DNA from: Rhodotorula mucilaginosa
Lineage: Eukaryota; Basidiomycota; Microbotryomycetes; Sporidiobolales; Sporidiobolaceae
DNA: 64,000 nucleotides
Assembly (NCBI GenBank): GCA_034406715.1
Contig: CP137865.1
Location: 186,001 to 250,000 of the forward strand
Reading direction: 5' to 3'
Positions 32,567 through 45,674 of this stretch are shown here, in pieces. The notes beneath the pieces were generated by a model, which did not search any database, was not told the DNA's origin, and saw only the letters and a list, made by a program, of their open reading frames with translations. A program made the translations under genes and the position numbers. Position 1 is the stretch's first letter. Every line of letters begins with the position of its first letter.

Positions 32567-33590
32567 AGCTCTCTGATCAGCCGCTCGCTGGTCCCGACCA
32601 GCCCGAGCGCGCTGTTCTAAGAGATCGGAGGGCGACCTCTATCCCCGACCCCGCTTTTTTCGGACTCTTCACTTCCTTGTCCTCCCGCAACCTCGGTCCC
32701 CTTCCCGCTGAGCTCCTCAGAGCCATCTCTTCCAACTCGAATGAACCGCGTCCGCTCACCTCCGACTTCGAATCGGTTCCCGTTCGCCTCCTGCAGCCTG
32801 TGGTCATCGAGCGAGCGGTTCGCTCGGTGAGCGATGGCGCGGCCTACACACGTGAGTTGCACGCATCGATTCGCTCGAGGGGTTATCTGACGCTCTGGAA
32901 TGGGCGTGGTGGCTGATCTGGTGCCCCTAGCAGTCTGCAAGGCTGACGACGACGCGGTGGCTGTGTTGGCTGAGCCAGGGACGATGCTGCTGATCCGCGC
33001 CGACTGCGCTCTTCGACCCGCCGAGTGACCGCCCTAGGGCCTACAGCACGCCATCAATGCTCTCGATCCCTTACAGCGCAACAGCCCCTCCTGTGGCGAG
33101 GAGGGTGATGCGACTACCCCACACTCGAGCCGAGTCCGCCGTTGGTGCTGCCAGCCTGCGCTCTCTCTCGGGGCGCTGCGCTGCTCTGCGGGATTGGATG
33201 ACATGGATGCTTTGCAGAAGCGTCCCCGGTCTTCCCCACCCACCTACAGACTGGCGCGCGACGAGGAGCAGAGCGAAGGAGTCGAAGCTCTCGAATGCGC
33301 CGCCGCGAGTCGAACTTGTGCGCCGGCGACGCGGCCGAGTCTGCCTCGAGAGCAAGCGCTGCCCCGCTGTCGCGCCCTGCTCGCTCGGCTAGGTCAAGCG
33401 GTGCACAGCCAGACTCGCAGCACCCGCAAACCCTCTCTTAGCCACTCGAGGACCGCTCGGACGCGCTGTGGTCGCCTCGTCACACCTCGCCGAGCCGTGA
33501 CCAATCCCCAACGCCCGCGCCCGCACCTCGACCCCGCCACCCGCGATCGAGCCCTCAAGACTGCCCAGAGTCTACTCGCGTGAGTCGGAA
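32567..33590 (+). other. Possible small multi-exon gene, unassigned
   Basis: A protein-like frame runs about 32674-32850 (RNLGPLPAELLRAISSNSNE, PVRLLQPVVIERAVRSVS), ends at a GTGAGT donor, and can be joined across an AG near 32933 to CKADDDAVAVLAEPG and LLIRADCALRPAE with a stop near 33027. A further open stretch (HAINALDPLQRNSPSCGEE) follows to about 33235. No in-frame ATG was found for the first part. I do not recognise it; it may be coding or chance. Confidence 0.25.
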
Positions 33591-33956
33591 ACCCTGCCCA
33601 GTCCTCGTGCAGCGCGCGCACGGGCCGTGATGGCTGAGATCTCGCATCGTGACTGCGTGTCACCCGGGAACTGATGAAAACACAAAGTTTGACCTCGGTT
33701 CGACGGCCACTCGGGCAGCGCACTGACTCCGAGACCGTGTCATCACTTTCGCTGGCACTACAGCTATCGACTCGTGGTACTCACGCCCCTACGCGAGGCG
33801 TATTGGTCGTTCGCGTCGGGCCATCAGGAGGCGTTCGTTCGCCTGCCTCGATCTCGCGCTCACAGCCCCTGACGACCGGTCTGTGCGGCTCATCGAGTCC
33901 ACACACCCGCACTGGTTCGACTGAGCGCCGTTGCGGGGCTCGTCGGACGATTCACC

Positions 33957-36900
33957 ATGGCGAAAGGCTCGGGGCGGTTCCGCAACCGCAAACTCGGCTT
34001 CAAGACCCGCATCAACGTCGAGGTCGGCGTCGTGATCGAAGAGGATCCCATCGATGTCGATCTCGACATTGAAGACGACAAGGGCCACAAGGGAGTCGAA
34101 ACGGGCGTCGACAAGGACGAGGAAGGCGAGGTCCACTTGCAAGCCGTCATTGCCTCGACTGCCGCGTACATGGCGCGCAACGCCGCCGCCAGCGGTAGCA
34201 GCAGCGGTGGTGGCGGTCGGAGCGACAAGGGCAAGAAGCCCGAAGCGTCGATCCCCACGCGAGGGTCGGTCAAGATCCCGGAAGAAGAGTACCGGCACTT
34301 GTACGAACCGGGGTACACGATCCCCGTCTCGTACATCCGCTTCTCTGACACGGTCGAGGACTGCATCAAGGGCGCGTACTACTACACGATGGACGAGGAC
34401 GACGAAGACTGGCTCGAAGATTACAACGCCCAGTTTGACGCCGGCCCGAAACCGAAAGGTGCTCCTGCCGCGGTCGCTTCGACCTCGTCCTCGGCGTCCA
34501 CCACCAACGGCGTAGAGGACGACGCCATGTCGGGTCGCGGTGCGCGCAGCAAGGGCAAGGCGGTCGACCGGAACGGCGGTGGTCCCTCCCCGTCAGGAGC
34601 TTCCACCTCGAACGGCACCGCCGGTCTCGGCCTCGAAGCCCTTCCGGCTCCAACCTCGCCCCTGTCCGAAGACGACTTTGAACTCGTCATGGAAGTGTTT
34701 GAGACGGTGACGGACCAGCGAGCGCCGATGACGCACGTCAACCTCTCCCTCCTCCCCGGCTTGAACGACTTTGATCCCGACTTTTCGAACCCGTTGAAAC
34801 CTCACCTCGCGAAACTGAGACCGTACGCGAAAGAGGTGTATCCACATTGGCGGCAGCGACGGATTGCACGCGGCGGCAAACCCATCATTCCTCAACTCGA
34901 CGTGAGTGACGACGCGCCCCCTTTCCTAGCTTCGAGCTGATTAACGCTCTCATGCTGACTGCTGCGGCTCCTATCGCAGTACGACGAGTCGAACGAGAAC
35001 AACCCTTATGTCTGTTTCCGGCGACGAGACATCAAGACGACGCGCAAGACTCGCAGATCAGATCAACAGAACCTCGAACGCCTCGTCCGCTTGCGCAACG
35101 ACCTGTACGCGGCGCACGCGCTCCTCGTCAAGGTGCAGGAACGGGAACGGATCAAGCTCGAGTCGATCCAGCTCGAGCGCAAGGTGTTTGACGCGCGGTG
35201 CGAGATGCGCGCGCTCAAGCGGAGACTGAACGAGCCTGACGGTGACGAAGACCTGCTCGTCAGTCGGAGGGAGAAGAAGCGCAAGCGCGACGATCAGGGC
35301 GCAGGGTGCGTTTCTCCTTCTTCCCTCACGTTCAATCTCCCCGGCGTTTGGAGCTGACCTTGGTTCCCTTTGTTCGTCCTCAGGTCGCTTCGATTGTCCC
35401 TGAACCGCAAACCGGACGCGCTCGCACTCTCACCCGCGACTCTGGTCGTCCCGCTCGAAGAGCTCCAAGCCCGCAAACAACGCAACGAGGCCATCCTCAA
35501 GCAGATCGAGCGCGACCTCTCCCGGAAACGCCAGAACGACCAGCACTGGGAGGACTGGACCGACAGCGCGTATGTCGCGCGACCGCCGCCGACTCCGGCG
35601 CGGTACTGGCGCGCGGTCGAACCGGTCCCGAACTCGATCCCGTTCAACGACCCGAACGGGAGGAGAGAAGCGCTCGGGTTCGCGACGCAGTACCAGCCTC
35701 CGCTGGGGCGCGTGCGGACCAGCTTCCGGAAGCGAGTCGGTCGAGGAGGTCGCATCCTGCTGGACCGGATCGGGCCGCCGCGAGGCCAAGACCCGCCGAG
35801 TCTCAAACGGAGGGCGTTGTTGTCCATCGACGAAGGAGGCACCGACGACGACGAGGCAGCGGAGGAGGAGGACGAGTGGCTCGTTGCGCGAAGAGCAGAG
35901 CGGCTCAAGTACGACACGGACGCCGGGCTCGATTTCCCCATGGCAGACGAACCGGTGTTGGTCGACGACTTTGACCTGCAGTACCTCCTCCGCCGCGTCA
36001 AGCTCTTCAAGTCGCACGACCTCGAGCATCTCTCGGTCGACTCGTCGTACCTCGATGAGGCGTTCAAGTACGTCGCGCAGGACCCGGACAAGCACGCGCC
36101 TCCACCCGTCGTTGTCGGTCGACCACCTCCGCGACCTCCCTTGCAGATGGCGCCGACTCAAGCCGTTGCGAATACGCAGCTCGCGCAAGCAGCAGCGGCG
36201 GCGGCGGCGGCGGCGGCTGCCGCGTCTGGGCAGGCACCGAACCCGAATATGGCGTACGCACAGGCGCAGGCGCAACAGCAGATGGCAGCTCAGCAGGCTC
36301 TCCGCTTGGCTCAGCAGCAGGCGGCGATGCGGAAGCAACAGCAGAACCAGCAGGCGGCTGCGATGGCAGCTGCTGCCGCTGCGGGTGCTGGCGCGACCGG
36401 TCCATCGGACCAGATGCGCCGCACCCCTTCGACGCAAGGCTCGCCGCACGCCTCGCACTCGCCGCTCGCGAACGGGTTGGCGTTGCAACCCGGTCCGAAC
36501 GGTCAATACTCGATGAACGGCGTCTCGATTCCGGCCGCCAACTATCCGGTTCCACCGTCTCCGCTCGGTGCGAACGGGTTGACCCTGCCTCCTCGAGGGG
36601 GAGGCGGCGTTCCGAACGGGATCCCGCTCAATGGTGCCAATGGCCTGCCTGCGACGTCGCGCTTGTCGGTCCCGCCGGGATACCCGAACGCGCAAGCCGT
36701 GCACTATGCGATGCAACAACAGCAACAACAACAGCAGCAGCAGGCGCAGATGCAGGGTCGACCGCTCTCGTCCAACGGTGGCAGCGTCGTCGTCGGCGGC
36801 GGACCTCCTTCCCGGCCCGCGTCGGCTGCGTCGTCGCACGCGAACGGTTTGTCGCCACACATGGGCGGCATGACTGCCCTGCCCACGAATGGCGGTACCG

Positions 36901-37157
36901 CTGCTGCTGCTGCTTTGTCGCCTTCGACCCTGCGCGCGAACGGGATCGCGACGCCGCCGCCACCGATGCCGATGCCGATGCCGCCCGGGACCAAGCGCGC
37001 GAGCCCGATGGGCGCGATCGGTGCAGCAGCTGGCGGTAATAATGGTGGCGCGTATCCGCTGCAGGCCGGTCAGGTCAAGCAGGGCGGTGGACTCGCGCTC
37101 GCTCCGCCTGGCGGTCAGCCGATGCCACCTCAGTACGGCGGGTTCGTGCAGGGTTGA
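33957..37157 (+). CDS. EPL1: EPL1, enhancer-of-polycomb subunit of NuA4
   Basis: Scaffold that ties the Esa1 acetyltransferase to NuA4/Piccolo and positions it on nucleosomes (family knowledge). Exon 1 (33957-about 34902) starts MAKGSGRFRNRKLGFKTRI, a basic EPcA start. It continues with SVKIPEEEYRHLYEPGYTIP and AYYYTMDEDDEDWLEDYN. Exon 2 (from about 34980) has NPYVCFRRRDIKTTRKTRR and a coiled coil (LERLVRLRNDLYAAHALLV). Exon 3 (from about 35384) holds LEELQARKQRNEAILKQIE and WEDWTDSAYVARPP. A long C-terminal tail is rich in Ala, Gln, Pro and Asn-Gly, with a poly-Ala run near 36190 and poly-Gln near 36715. Stop at 37155-37157. The order of EPcA blocks is canonical. Upstream ATGs are absent, so the start is firm. 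Confidence 0.92.
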
Positions 37158-37738
37158 GCTCATCCGGCCGCCCGCTCCCACACTCTTCGGCTCGCCTCGC
37201 CACTCACTCTTGATTTCCCGTGCCCTCCCCCCTCGTCTGTTCACACTCGTCGGCCGTAACAAGCACCGCAAGACTCCTTTTTTCCTTCTCCTTCTTCCGT
37301 ATCAGAAAACCCAATCCAATCGTAGTACGCAAAAAGTAGTTGTATTTGTTTGTGGTCCAACAGAAATCGGGCCGGGGTTGCGTCGGGAGCTAGCAATGGC
37401 TGGCAAGAGGGCGGAAAGATTTCTTTTTGGCGCTGCGACGCGTCGACGCGCGTGCGCTGAGCCAGGCGAGCGGTCGTGGTACAGCACTCCCTGAACCTTG
37501 CGAGGGCTCAGTGCGACGCCGATCTGCTACGAGGCACCTAGAGTACCTCTCACCGTGACCGGACGAGAGGGTGTGCAAGGCCGAGGAGAGGGCGCGAAAG
37601 GTGTCTGAGCTGATCACGTGCGGCCAAACACAAAGTCGGGCTGCGAGGATGCGCCGTCTGCTTGCTTCTGTAGCTCACTCTTCCTGGGACAGGAGCTACA
37701 GAGAGACACCCAGCAACAGTCTCCAGCCCTCGCACGCG
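37158..37738. other. Intergenic between EPL1 and TOS4-like
   Basis: No gene supported. TOS4-like transcription presumably starts here. Confidence 0.4.
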
Positions 37739-39386
37739 ATGCTCGGCGATATCTCGAACCGCCTGCACGCCGAAGCGCCTACAACGGCCGACCCGACAAA
37801 CAACCTCAAGAACGCGGTCGGCGTAACGCACACCTCGCAAGTACAGGCGCAGGGAAGGGCACAGGGTCGCGTTCTGCGTGAGTTTGGCTTGCGCGCTCGT
37901 CAGGAGCATGCAGAGTCATGGTTGACATAGTCTCGTCTCGTTGGGGCAGCCGACTCGGCGACCGCTTCGTCCTCTTCGCCGGGGCGTACGGTCCAATCAT
38001 CGTCGCCGTTCTTTGCCCGGACGCACCTCGACACGTTCGATCTGCCCACCTCGCCCGGTGCGTCCTCCGCCGTCGACAAGCTCGCGACTTCGCCCATCCG
38101 CCGCACTCTTGCCTCGCTCCCGCCGTCGTCGCCCTCCTTCGGATTGTCCGCCCCGACCGCGCTCGATGAGCTCGCCAACGCTTCTGCTCTCGCATCTCGT
38201 GCGACCTCGCCCTGCGCGCCGACTCAGACCGCCGCGCAGCGTGACCCCGGACTTGACACGCCGCGCACTTTGCACCTCGAACGCGGCACTGTCCTCTATT
38301 TTGGTCGCAAGGCTCGCAAGGCAATCCCGCGCCACCAGCATGCCCACAACGAGAACGTGGAAGAGGAGACGCACGTTCCCGTTATCCTGCCCAAGTCGGC
38401 CAAGAACGCTTCGCGGATTCACTGCTCAGCGCGCATCGTCGACTCGACCGCGGACGGGCACCTCGTGATCGAGGTCCGCGTCACCGGTCAGAACGGCATG
38501 AAGGTTGACGGAAAAGTGCGGCGGAACGGGAGCGTCGTCCGCGTTGAGAAGCGAGCGGGCGAGACGCTCCGCCTCTCGTTTTGGGGCTGGTCTGCCAAGA
38601 TCGTCATCGCCGATTCCGAAGTCGGCCTCGTCAGCGACGCCGAAAGCGAAGGCAACTCTGTCGTCCACCAGCACGAGCGAGACGACCTCGCCGAGTCGCA
38701 GCAGCGGCCGTCCAAATCGCGGCGGCGGGCTTCTTCGCCGGCGCTTTCGTTCCGCTCAGATGACCACGGCCTCTCTCCCGAGCCCGAATTCTCGGACCGA
38801 GCACCGGCTTCCTCCTCTCGGGCGTCGTCGCTCGCTCCTCCGGGCCCGTCCCCAGCCGCCGTCCGCGCAGCCGCTCTCGCCTCCGCTCTCGGCCTCGACC
38901 TGCCGGGCCTCATCGCCTCCGCCATCGTCTTCCACGCGCGGTCGACCGTCGCCGCGACCGAAGTCATCCATGGCTTGCTCGCCGAGACGAGGAGCATGTG
39001 GACCATCTTGACTACGAACGAGGACGAACTCGAACAGGTTCGGGATTCGGCGGCGGGAGAGGCGCGCGCGATCGAAGCGTGGCAGGACCTCGTCGAGGAC
39101 GTGCTCGCGCGCGAGGACATGTTTGGCATGATTGACAATTCGGGACTCAAGGTGCGCAATGCGATGCTCTGACTTCTTTTCGGGGGGGATGTCCTGTCTG
39201 AAGCCCGATTTGCAGGACGCCTCCGGCCGCCCTCTCCCGCCTTACTACTTTTACATCCCGGACCAAGACCCGTCGCCGGACCGAGTCGCCGCCCTCGAAC
39301 CCTTTGTTAAGCGAGTCCGCGGCGCGCGCACCAAGAAACAGGCGCGGTACTTCTGGGCCAAGCCGAGCCTCAAGCGCAACAGGTGA
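37739..39386 (+). CDS. TOS4: TOS4/PLM2-like FHA-domain protein
   Basis: Homologue of the yeast Tos4/Plm2 pair, FHA proteins of the G1/S programme that bind promoters and histone deacetylases (family knowledge). Exon 1 starts MLGDISNRLHAE at 37739 and splices near 37878 to DSATASSSSPGRTV. The FHA domain spans roughly LHLERGTVLYFGRKARKAIP, ASRIHCSARIVDS, LVIEVRVTGQNGMKVDG and LRLSFWGWSAKIVI. A Ser/Pro-rich linker follows, then a helical block (SALGLDLPGLIASAIVFHAR, TEVIHGLLAETRSMW). After an intron near 39150-39215 comes the family's C-terminal signature: PPYYFYIPDQDPSPDRV and KKQARYFWAKPSLKRNR. Stop at 39384-39386. The FHA plus this tail fixes the family; Tos4 versus Plm2 is not separable. Confidence 0.8.
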
Positions 39387-40531
39387 TCGAATTCGGTGTC
39401 GTACGTCTGTACGGACGCACTTGTGACCGTGCCGTGCCGGACCTTTGTTTTGTTTATTGGTCCGCTGCATCTCTTGTAGCATTAGAGTCGGAGCTGGTGC
39501 CGGTGCGGGTGGACGATGCAATCAGCTCGGAGAATCTTACTGTATCAAACGTTCGAGGCCGAGGCCGAGGAGCGTCTACTTGCCGAAGCTCGCGTTCGTC
39601 GTCAGCGAGCTTCAGTACGCGGTGACGATCTTCGGGGGTTGTGCGTGCGTGTGTACCGCGGCCGGTGACCTGCACGTAGCCGTGCGTGCGCAGGCTCGGC
39701 AGCGATTCGCCAAGTGCAATCGTAATTTGCGCGAGCGATTCTGAGAGCCAAGACCTCTTTCAGCTTGCTGGACCAATCATCCGCGGCCTCGTGCTGTCCT
39801 CGAAGTGTATGTAGCGATACGCAACCGCGACAGCGTTTCTCGCGTTGGTCACTAAGGGAAGACCGTGTTGTAGAGAGCCGCGCACGCCCAGGACTCGCGC
39901 GGCGGTGGCGATTTTGGTGAGCTCGGCAAGAGGGCAGCCTTCTCAAGTTGACATTCCAAGCTGTTTGAAGAGCGCGCTTGTCGGGGCTCATAAGTTAGCT
40001 CTTTCTCTGTCGGGTAAGTACGTCACGGACGGAGAGGTGAGCTTGTTCGTCTTGCGAGCCCGCCAGCAGATGCCTTTTGCAGCGTTGACGGGAGCGGGAC
40101 TGAACAGTGACGCCGGACGCTTTTTTTGGGCCGCGCACGTCGCGGCTGCTTCACTTGAGCAAAATGCCTCGAGTCTACACTCTGCATAGCTGTATGATCA
40201 ACGTGCATCGTGCAGAGTCAGTTCCGACAGCAGCTGCAGCGGCGAGAGAGCGGAGGGGAGGGAAGCCAAGTCCAAGACCCCGATCAATCTTTGTCTATTT
40301 TCGAAAACGCCAAGCTCTCCCTCCCAAGGTCGCGGTTCTCGTCGCTTGGACACGGGGGCTTCTCTTGCGCGGGCATTGTCCTTTCTTCCTCCTTCCTTCC
40401 TTCTACACTCTGGACGTAGACAGCCAGACTCCCTTGCAGCGGCCGCACGCGTGTGTACTCCGGACGACGACGACTGGACCGATCAGCGTTCGCCTCTTTC
40501 CCCGGTCAACCCGAACACCCAAATCAGGACC
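39387..40531. other. Intergenic, no gene supported
   Basis: About 1.1 kb. Open frames are short or lack motifs. Pyrimidine-rich stretch at 40370-40410, just upstream of the next gene. Confidence 0.4.
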
Positions 40532-41871
40532 ATGTCGGCATCCCTCGATACCACCACCGCGCAAGTCCCTGCGTCTCCGGCGCCTTCACCAGCCGACTTG
40601 CAGCCTACCATCAGCCCCGAACTGGCCAGCAAGAGCCAGCTTGCAGCGCAGGCGGTCGCTCCTCAGTCGGCCGCAGTCGATCACATTCTCCTCACGCCGC
40701 GGCTCGAAGCAATTTTGGAGTCGTACTCGAAGGACGGGCAGGGCGACGCCGAGCTCCTCAAGCTCTTGCTCCAAGCCAAAGCCAAGGAGGACGAGGTCAG
40801 TCTCTCTATACTTGCTCTCCCATGTCCGCTCCCGCACGGGAGAGAGCCGGGCAAATTGGTGCCAAGAGTTTTGTAATCCAAGGAAACTGACCTTTTTCGA
40901 TCGGATTTTCTTTTCCCTTGGATTCTCTCTTGCAGCGTCTCGCCCAGCTCGATGCATTGAGGACGGAGCAACTACGCGCCGCGAATACGCTCGCCATGTA
41001 CACGTACTATGCGCAAATGTCCCAGGTCGCCGCGCTCCAGCAACAGCAACAGCAGCAGCAGGCCGTCGCAGTCCCGCCCATGCACCGGATGGCTCCTCCG
41101 ACGTCCAAGCCTTTGCCGCCGTATCAGCCTTTGTCGCCTCCGTGCGAGCCGAGTCATGTCGGTGCGCTCCCGAGCGGCGGCAAGCGCTCTCGCCAGTCGA
41201 GCGAGTCGGCGAGCGAAGCCACGACTTCTTCATCCGAGGTTCACCCTGGCGGCAAGAAGGCCAAGACGACGCCGCCTTCCTCGGTCGCGTCGTCTTCGTC
41301 TGCCGGACGGAGCGCGTCCCCGCCAGCTGTGACGGCGACGCTCGGTGCCGGTGCCGGTCGCGCCTCTCACGCCGATGTGATGGCCGCCCTCCGCCGCAAG
41401 TGCGAAGCGAACCAGCAACTCGCCGCCGCAAACAAGTCGGCCGCGCGCACCGCCGCTTCACCTCGCGCGATCGCTCCGAGGCCACCCGCCGTCACCTCGC
41501 GCGCCAGCTCGGTCGCGTCCAACGCGTCGACCTCGGCGGCGCCGGCGCCGCGCAACCGCCGCAGGTCGTCGCCACAGCAGGTGCCGATCGGTCGCCACAC
41601 CGGCTTCCTCCGGACTGTCGCGCCTCCGCCTGCCGCATCTGAAGACACGGCCGCGCCCGTCAGCCCGATCAGCCCCGCCGACGGAGGTGCTGCCGCCGCC
41701 GACGTGACCTCGGCGGTCGCCGTCGTCGAACCGCCCGTCACCGCGACGCGCAACAAGCTCGCCCTGCTCTTGCACGCGAGCGAGTCGTCGGCGGCACAGA
41801 TGTCTCACAACTGGCACCCGACCGCGACGGCCGCGACCAGTGACGTCCGCGGTTCGCCGCAAGCGGCTTGA
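40532..41871 (+). CDS. Coiled-coil, low-complexity protein (unassigned)
   Basis: Exon 1 starts MSASLDTTTAQVPASPAPSP at 40532. It holds HILLTPRLEAILESYSKDG and AELLKLLLQAKAKEDE, then splices (GTCAGT ... TTGCAG 40935) to RLAQLDALRTEQLRAANTLA. This gives one continuous amphipathic helix of about 45 residues ending in MYTYYAQMSQVAA. The remaining about 270 residues are disordered: poly-Gln near 41040, Ser/Ala/Pro-rich stretches, a basic patch (GGKKAKTT) that could serve nuclear import, and a final LALLLHASES segment. Stop at 41869-41871. I do not recognise the family. The layout, a short coiled coil plus low complexity, is common in fungal nuclear regulators, but that is weak evidence. Confidence 0.65.
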
Positions 41872-42235
41872 GCCTTTATCTCTCCCCTCCGTATTCTCCT
41901 CGCCTTGAAGCGCTTGGCATGGCCGCCTTCATCCCTTGTATCACTACCTACCTTTCACGCTCGCCCTTGATGATTATTCTGTTGTCTGAACCCTACCTCT
42001 GTGGAGCTGTGATGCAAAAACGTCGTTGTTTGTCCCCCTCCGCTCTGAGGTTCCTTGGGAGCTGTTCCCTCGTCTCTATGTTTGGCAAGGCGCTCACTCG
42101 CGAACACCAAGTAGGCTGTCAACAAGATGGTTCAGAGCGTGATGTTACATGTGCACGACATGATACTGCTTGGATTGGAGCGGGTACAAAACGATCTAGA
42201 CACTCTTTTCCGCCGAGTTCACAACATGACTCACA

Positions 42236-44848
42236 TCACAGTAGATAGCGCCAGTACCTCTCTCGATCCTCCTTCTTCTCCTGTTCCGTCTTCTCGCGAC
42301 CAGTACGCGTGCGGACAGCCGGAGAGCCGAGTGTACCGTTCGCAGCGGCAGCCGCCTTCTCCTCCGCCTCGGTCATTTCGCCACCAGCAGTCTCGACGTC
42401 TTCTCCCTCGAACTCCTCTTTCTCGGTAGCCGTAGGAGTCGGCAAGCGAGCACGGACTGCCATCTCCTGGTACGCTTCTTGCTTCTTGCGGTCAACGTAG
42501 CCGTATTTCTTGTCACGGATGGCGTTCTCGCGGATCAGGAGGCTGAAATGGGCACCCGAGGTCAGTGCGTGCCTCAAACAGCACGAGCGCAGGGCAGTCG
42601 TCGACTCACATGCGCAGAACGAGGGCGAGGAGGGCAACGAAGAAGACGAAACCGCTGCAGACGGCCATGCCCTTGTGGTAAAACGGCCTGCAAGATCACA
42701 TAAAGTCAGCTCGGAAGCTTCAGCACCGGTCTGGACAGGGGCGTACTTCTCCTTGGCGGGGTACAGACGTGTACCGAGGAAAGGACCGCACTGTCCGATG
42801 AGGTTGAGGATCAAGAACGCCACACTCCGCTTCGAGTCGTCCTCGTGGAGTGAAGATGTGAGCGGGAGCATCAGCCCGATGACGGGGAAGAGACCGCCGG
42901 CTGCGAGGAACACAGCAAAGTAACGGATCGCCGTCGTCTTGACGATGGCTAGCAAGAGGTAGCCGATTCCGGCGATGGTGGCGAGCGGGATGATGAAGAT
43001 GGTGCGGTCGGCAAACTTGTCGGACATGTAGGTGCTGGCGAGTAGGATGAAGAAGGAGCCGAGGTAGGGCGGCGCGGAGAGACCTTGAGCGCGGATGGAC
43101 GAGTAGCCCATCTCTTGCAGGATCTGCAGTAATCACCGAGTGCGAGTTGGGGTGACCAGATTCCGAAGAGGTCAGCCTGAGTGTTGTCGGAGCACTCGAT
43201 GCCACTCAAGCGACCTCGAGGGTGCGACCTGTGCATGCTGGGCGCGCAATGAACTCACGGTGGGCAAGAAGACCGGAAGCGACGAGTACGAGACGTTGCA
43301 AGAAAAGTACATGAGCCTGTACGAGCATCCAGAGGATCAGCCCATTGTCCCCTCTCACTCCCATACTGTAGTACGGATGCAGACTCACGCGCAAATCCAC
43401 GCTTTGGGGTCCTTCAAACCCTCCACAACGCCAGCCCACTTGAGACTCCCCTCGCGACCGGTTTCGCCGTCGCGGGCTGTGCGAAGACGAGCGATCTCGC
43501 GCTGCCGTTCGTTGAGGAAGCGAGCCTTGGTCGGCTTGTCGGGGAGGAAGAAGAAGGCGACGGCAGCCATAGGAATAGCGGGAGCACCTGTGTATGCGGT
43601 ATCAACTCGTCAGCGGGTGCTACGCAACAGCTTGCATTTTTACTGAGGGAATAAAACTTGCCCTCGATCAAGAACAAGAGCTTGTAAACGGGAATAGACG
43701 ACGTCTTGATCTGCGTAATGCCGTAGGCGAGTGCGCCGGCGTAGCAAGACGCGAGCGGCGCCGCCGCGAGGAAGATTCTGCGGGTCTTTGTGAGCTCGAT
43801 CCTCCCGGCACACAGCTATGAATGGATGAAGAATGGGGCTCACCCTTGACGGAAGCCGATCTCGCGACGAGAGTAGAAGAACGAAAGGTAGAGAGGCACA
43901 CCGGGTGAGAAGGCTAAGTAACCGCGGCGCGGTCAGCCCTCGCGCTCGTTCCAATTGGATGTCGAACATAGAACACGCACCGGTCTCGGCGACGCCGAGG
44001 AAGAGGCGCAAGACCATCAGCCCTTCCCATCGAGCACAGGCTTGGACTGCAGAGAGGGGCAAAAGTTCAGCCGAAGGGTCCCTTCGCGCGCAGAAGGAAC
44101 GGAAACCGACGCACGCAGAGCGAAACTTCCCCAGCAGAGCGTCAAGAACGTGACAAAGTAGCGAGGGGGAATCAATTTCCAAAGGAGCGTAGTCGGCTGA
44201 CCGAGCGAGTAACCGAGGTAAAAGATCTGCGGGTGGAGGAAGCGTGAGCGTGAGGGATGGTGCGACCGGCGTGCAAAGACCAGAAGTGGCGACTCACCGT
44301 CAAGAGCCATTCGTATTGTCCGTTGCTCATGCCAAGATATTTTGACATGCCGGCCGTGTTTGCATCTGTATCGGCGAGAACACGATCAGGGGTTGCTCTT
44401 GGCGAGAAAGGCGCGGAGCTATCGACGACGCACTGCCAATGTCTGTGGACAGGGTTACAGTCCGGTTAGTCGCACGGTTTGTGAGTGCAAGGGAGATAGC
44501 GTTCGACTCACTGGATCGATCGAGGAAGGATAGCCTGCGCGGGAACAACGAGAAGAGGGTCAGATCACAAACGTCGAGCGGAAAAAGGAGCGGAGACACG
44601 GGCACGCGAACTTGCATGAAGAGCGCCCAGACGAGCGGGACAATGTTCCAGTCCATCTTGCGCACGATGGCGCGTTCCTCTTCTTGCGTCCACGAGACTC
44701 CGTCGACGGTATGGACGGCGTCGGCGCCCTCGTGCGTGATGTCGGCTGCCGCAATGTCTTCGTTCAGGACAATTTCGTCGGCGACGTCCTTTTCGGTTTC
44801 AGTAGGTGGTAGCGGAGCAGGGCTGGAATGCATGATGGCGGACGACAT
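42236..44848 (-). CDS. MFS transporter, anion:cation symporter (Dal5/Tna1-type) family
   Basis: Plasma-membrane carrier of the ACS (allantoate/nicotinate/vitamin) family with 12 predicted helices (family knowledge). Starts MSSAIMHSSPAPLPPTETEK at 44848 (a GTG frame upstream is ignored). Then VSWTQEEERAIVRKMDWNIV, the family's cytosolic lead to TM1, LSFLDRSNIGSA, MSKYLGMSNGQYEWLLT, LGYSLGQPTTLLWKLIPP, EGLMVLRLFLGVAETG, PAIPMAAVAFFFLPDKPTKA, RFLNERQREIARLR, MGYSSIRAQGLSAPPYLGS and LILNLIGQCGPFLGTRLYP. The C-terminal exons splice to FYHKGMAVCSGFVF and a long acidic tail (EGEDVETAGGEMTEAEEKAA), stop 42236-42238. About ten short introns; one junction near TM1 was not resolved. Substrate unknown. 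Confidence 0.85.
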
Positions 44849-45674
44849 GCCGTTCCCGGAAGACTTGGGAAAGCCCTTCTCAAGCACGAGTTTAGCGTCG
44901 GGGCAAGGAATGGAAAAAGAACACCAGCCGGGTCGAGTGCGGCGTATTTAGTGTCCCCGCTTCTCTGAGCGTGTATGTAGCAGCAGAACAAAGGAAGGAC
45001 GCTTCCATCGGAAATTGCACAGCGCCCCCACGCGCGCGCGCAGAAAGCGGCCCGCGCGCTCGAAGGGATGAGGGGAAAGAGCTGAGGACGGCTCGCTGTC
45101 GGCAGGCTAGAGGATAAAGAGCCTGAGCTAAATTTGGGGGCTGAGCGGCCGATAGTTGGCCGGATCTCCACAGCGCCGGAAGTGTACAAAGAGAGCAAAG
45201 TTGCCGACGGCAGAGCTCAGCAGCTGGCTGGCTTATTTCGACGGCGGTGATTGTTGTTCCGGCGAGGGTTCTCATCCGGACCGCTTCGACTACGCTCCGG
45301 GCAAGCAGCCTCTTCAACTTGTGGCGGATTGTACAGAGCGGCCTGCGCCTTGAGGCGCGAATGGAGGTGGAGCCTCTCGCCTGTGTGCGGCGCATCCCAG
45401 CAGCGGAGGCGCCGAATGAGCGGAGTAGGGAGGCAGGAACGACCGTTGTGCCATGCACGTCGGGCACAGTACTGTACTGCGAACCTAGTGATGCAGCAGG
45501 TGCTCAAGGTGGCAGCTTCCGAGGCGGAGATGAGAAGTGGGGCCGAACGCAAGCCAAAATGTGGAGAAGCTGCGCGCCTCCCCTCGAGCGCTTGTAGAAC
45601 TTGGCGAAAGGAAACGAGCAGCTCCGCGAGAGCGGCACTCCCTAGCGAGCAAGGCAACAGCAGAAGGCCGGCAG
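44849..45674. other. Divergent intergenic region
   Basis: Lies between the starts of the transporter (minus) and SGF11 (plus). A GCGCGC run at 45030-45045. No gene supported. Confidence 0.4.

Noticed and set aside
35430-37271. 613-codon minus-strand frame under EPL1
   Set aside because: Arg-rich antisense of EPL1 exon 3; the sense strand has clear EPcA homology.
40107-41642. 511-codon plus-strand frame
   Set aside because: Overlaps the coiled-coil gene in another frame; its long reading reflects low-complexity GC-rich sequence.
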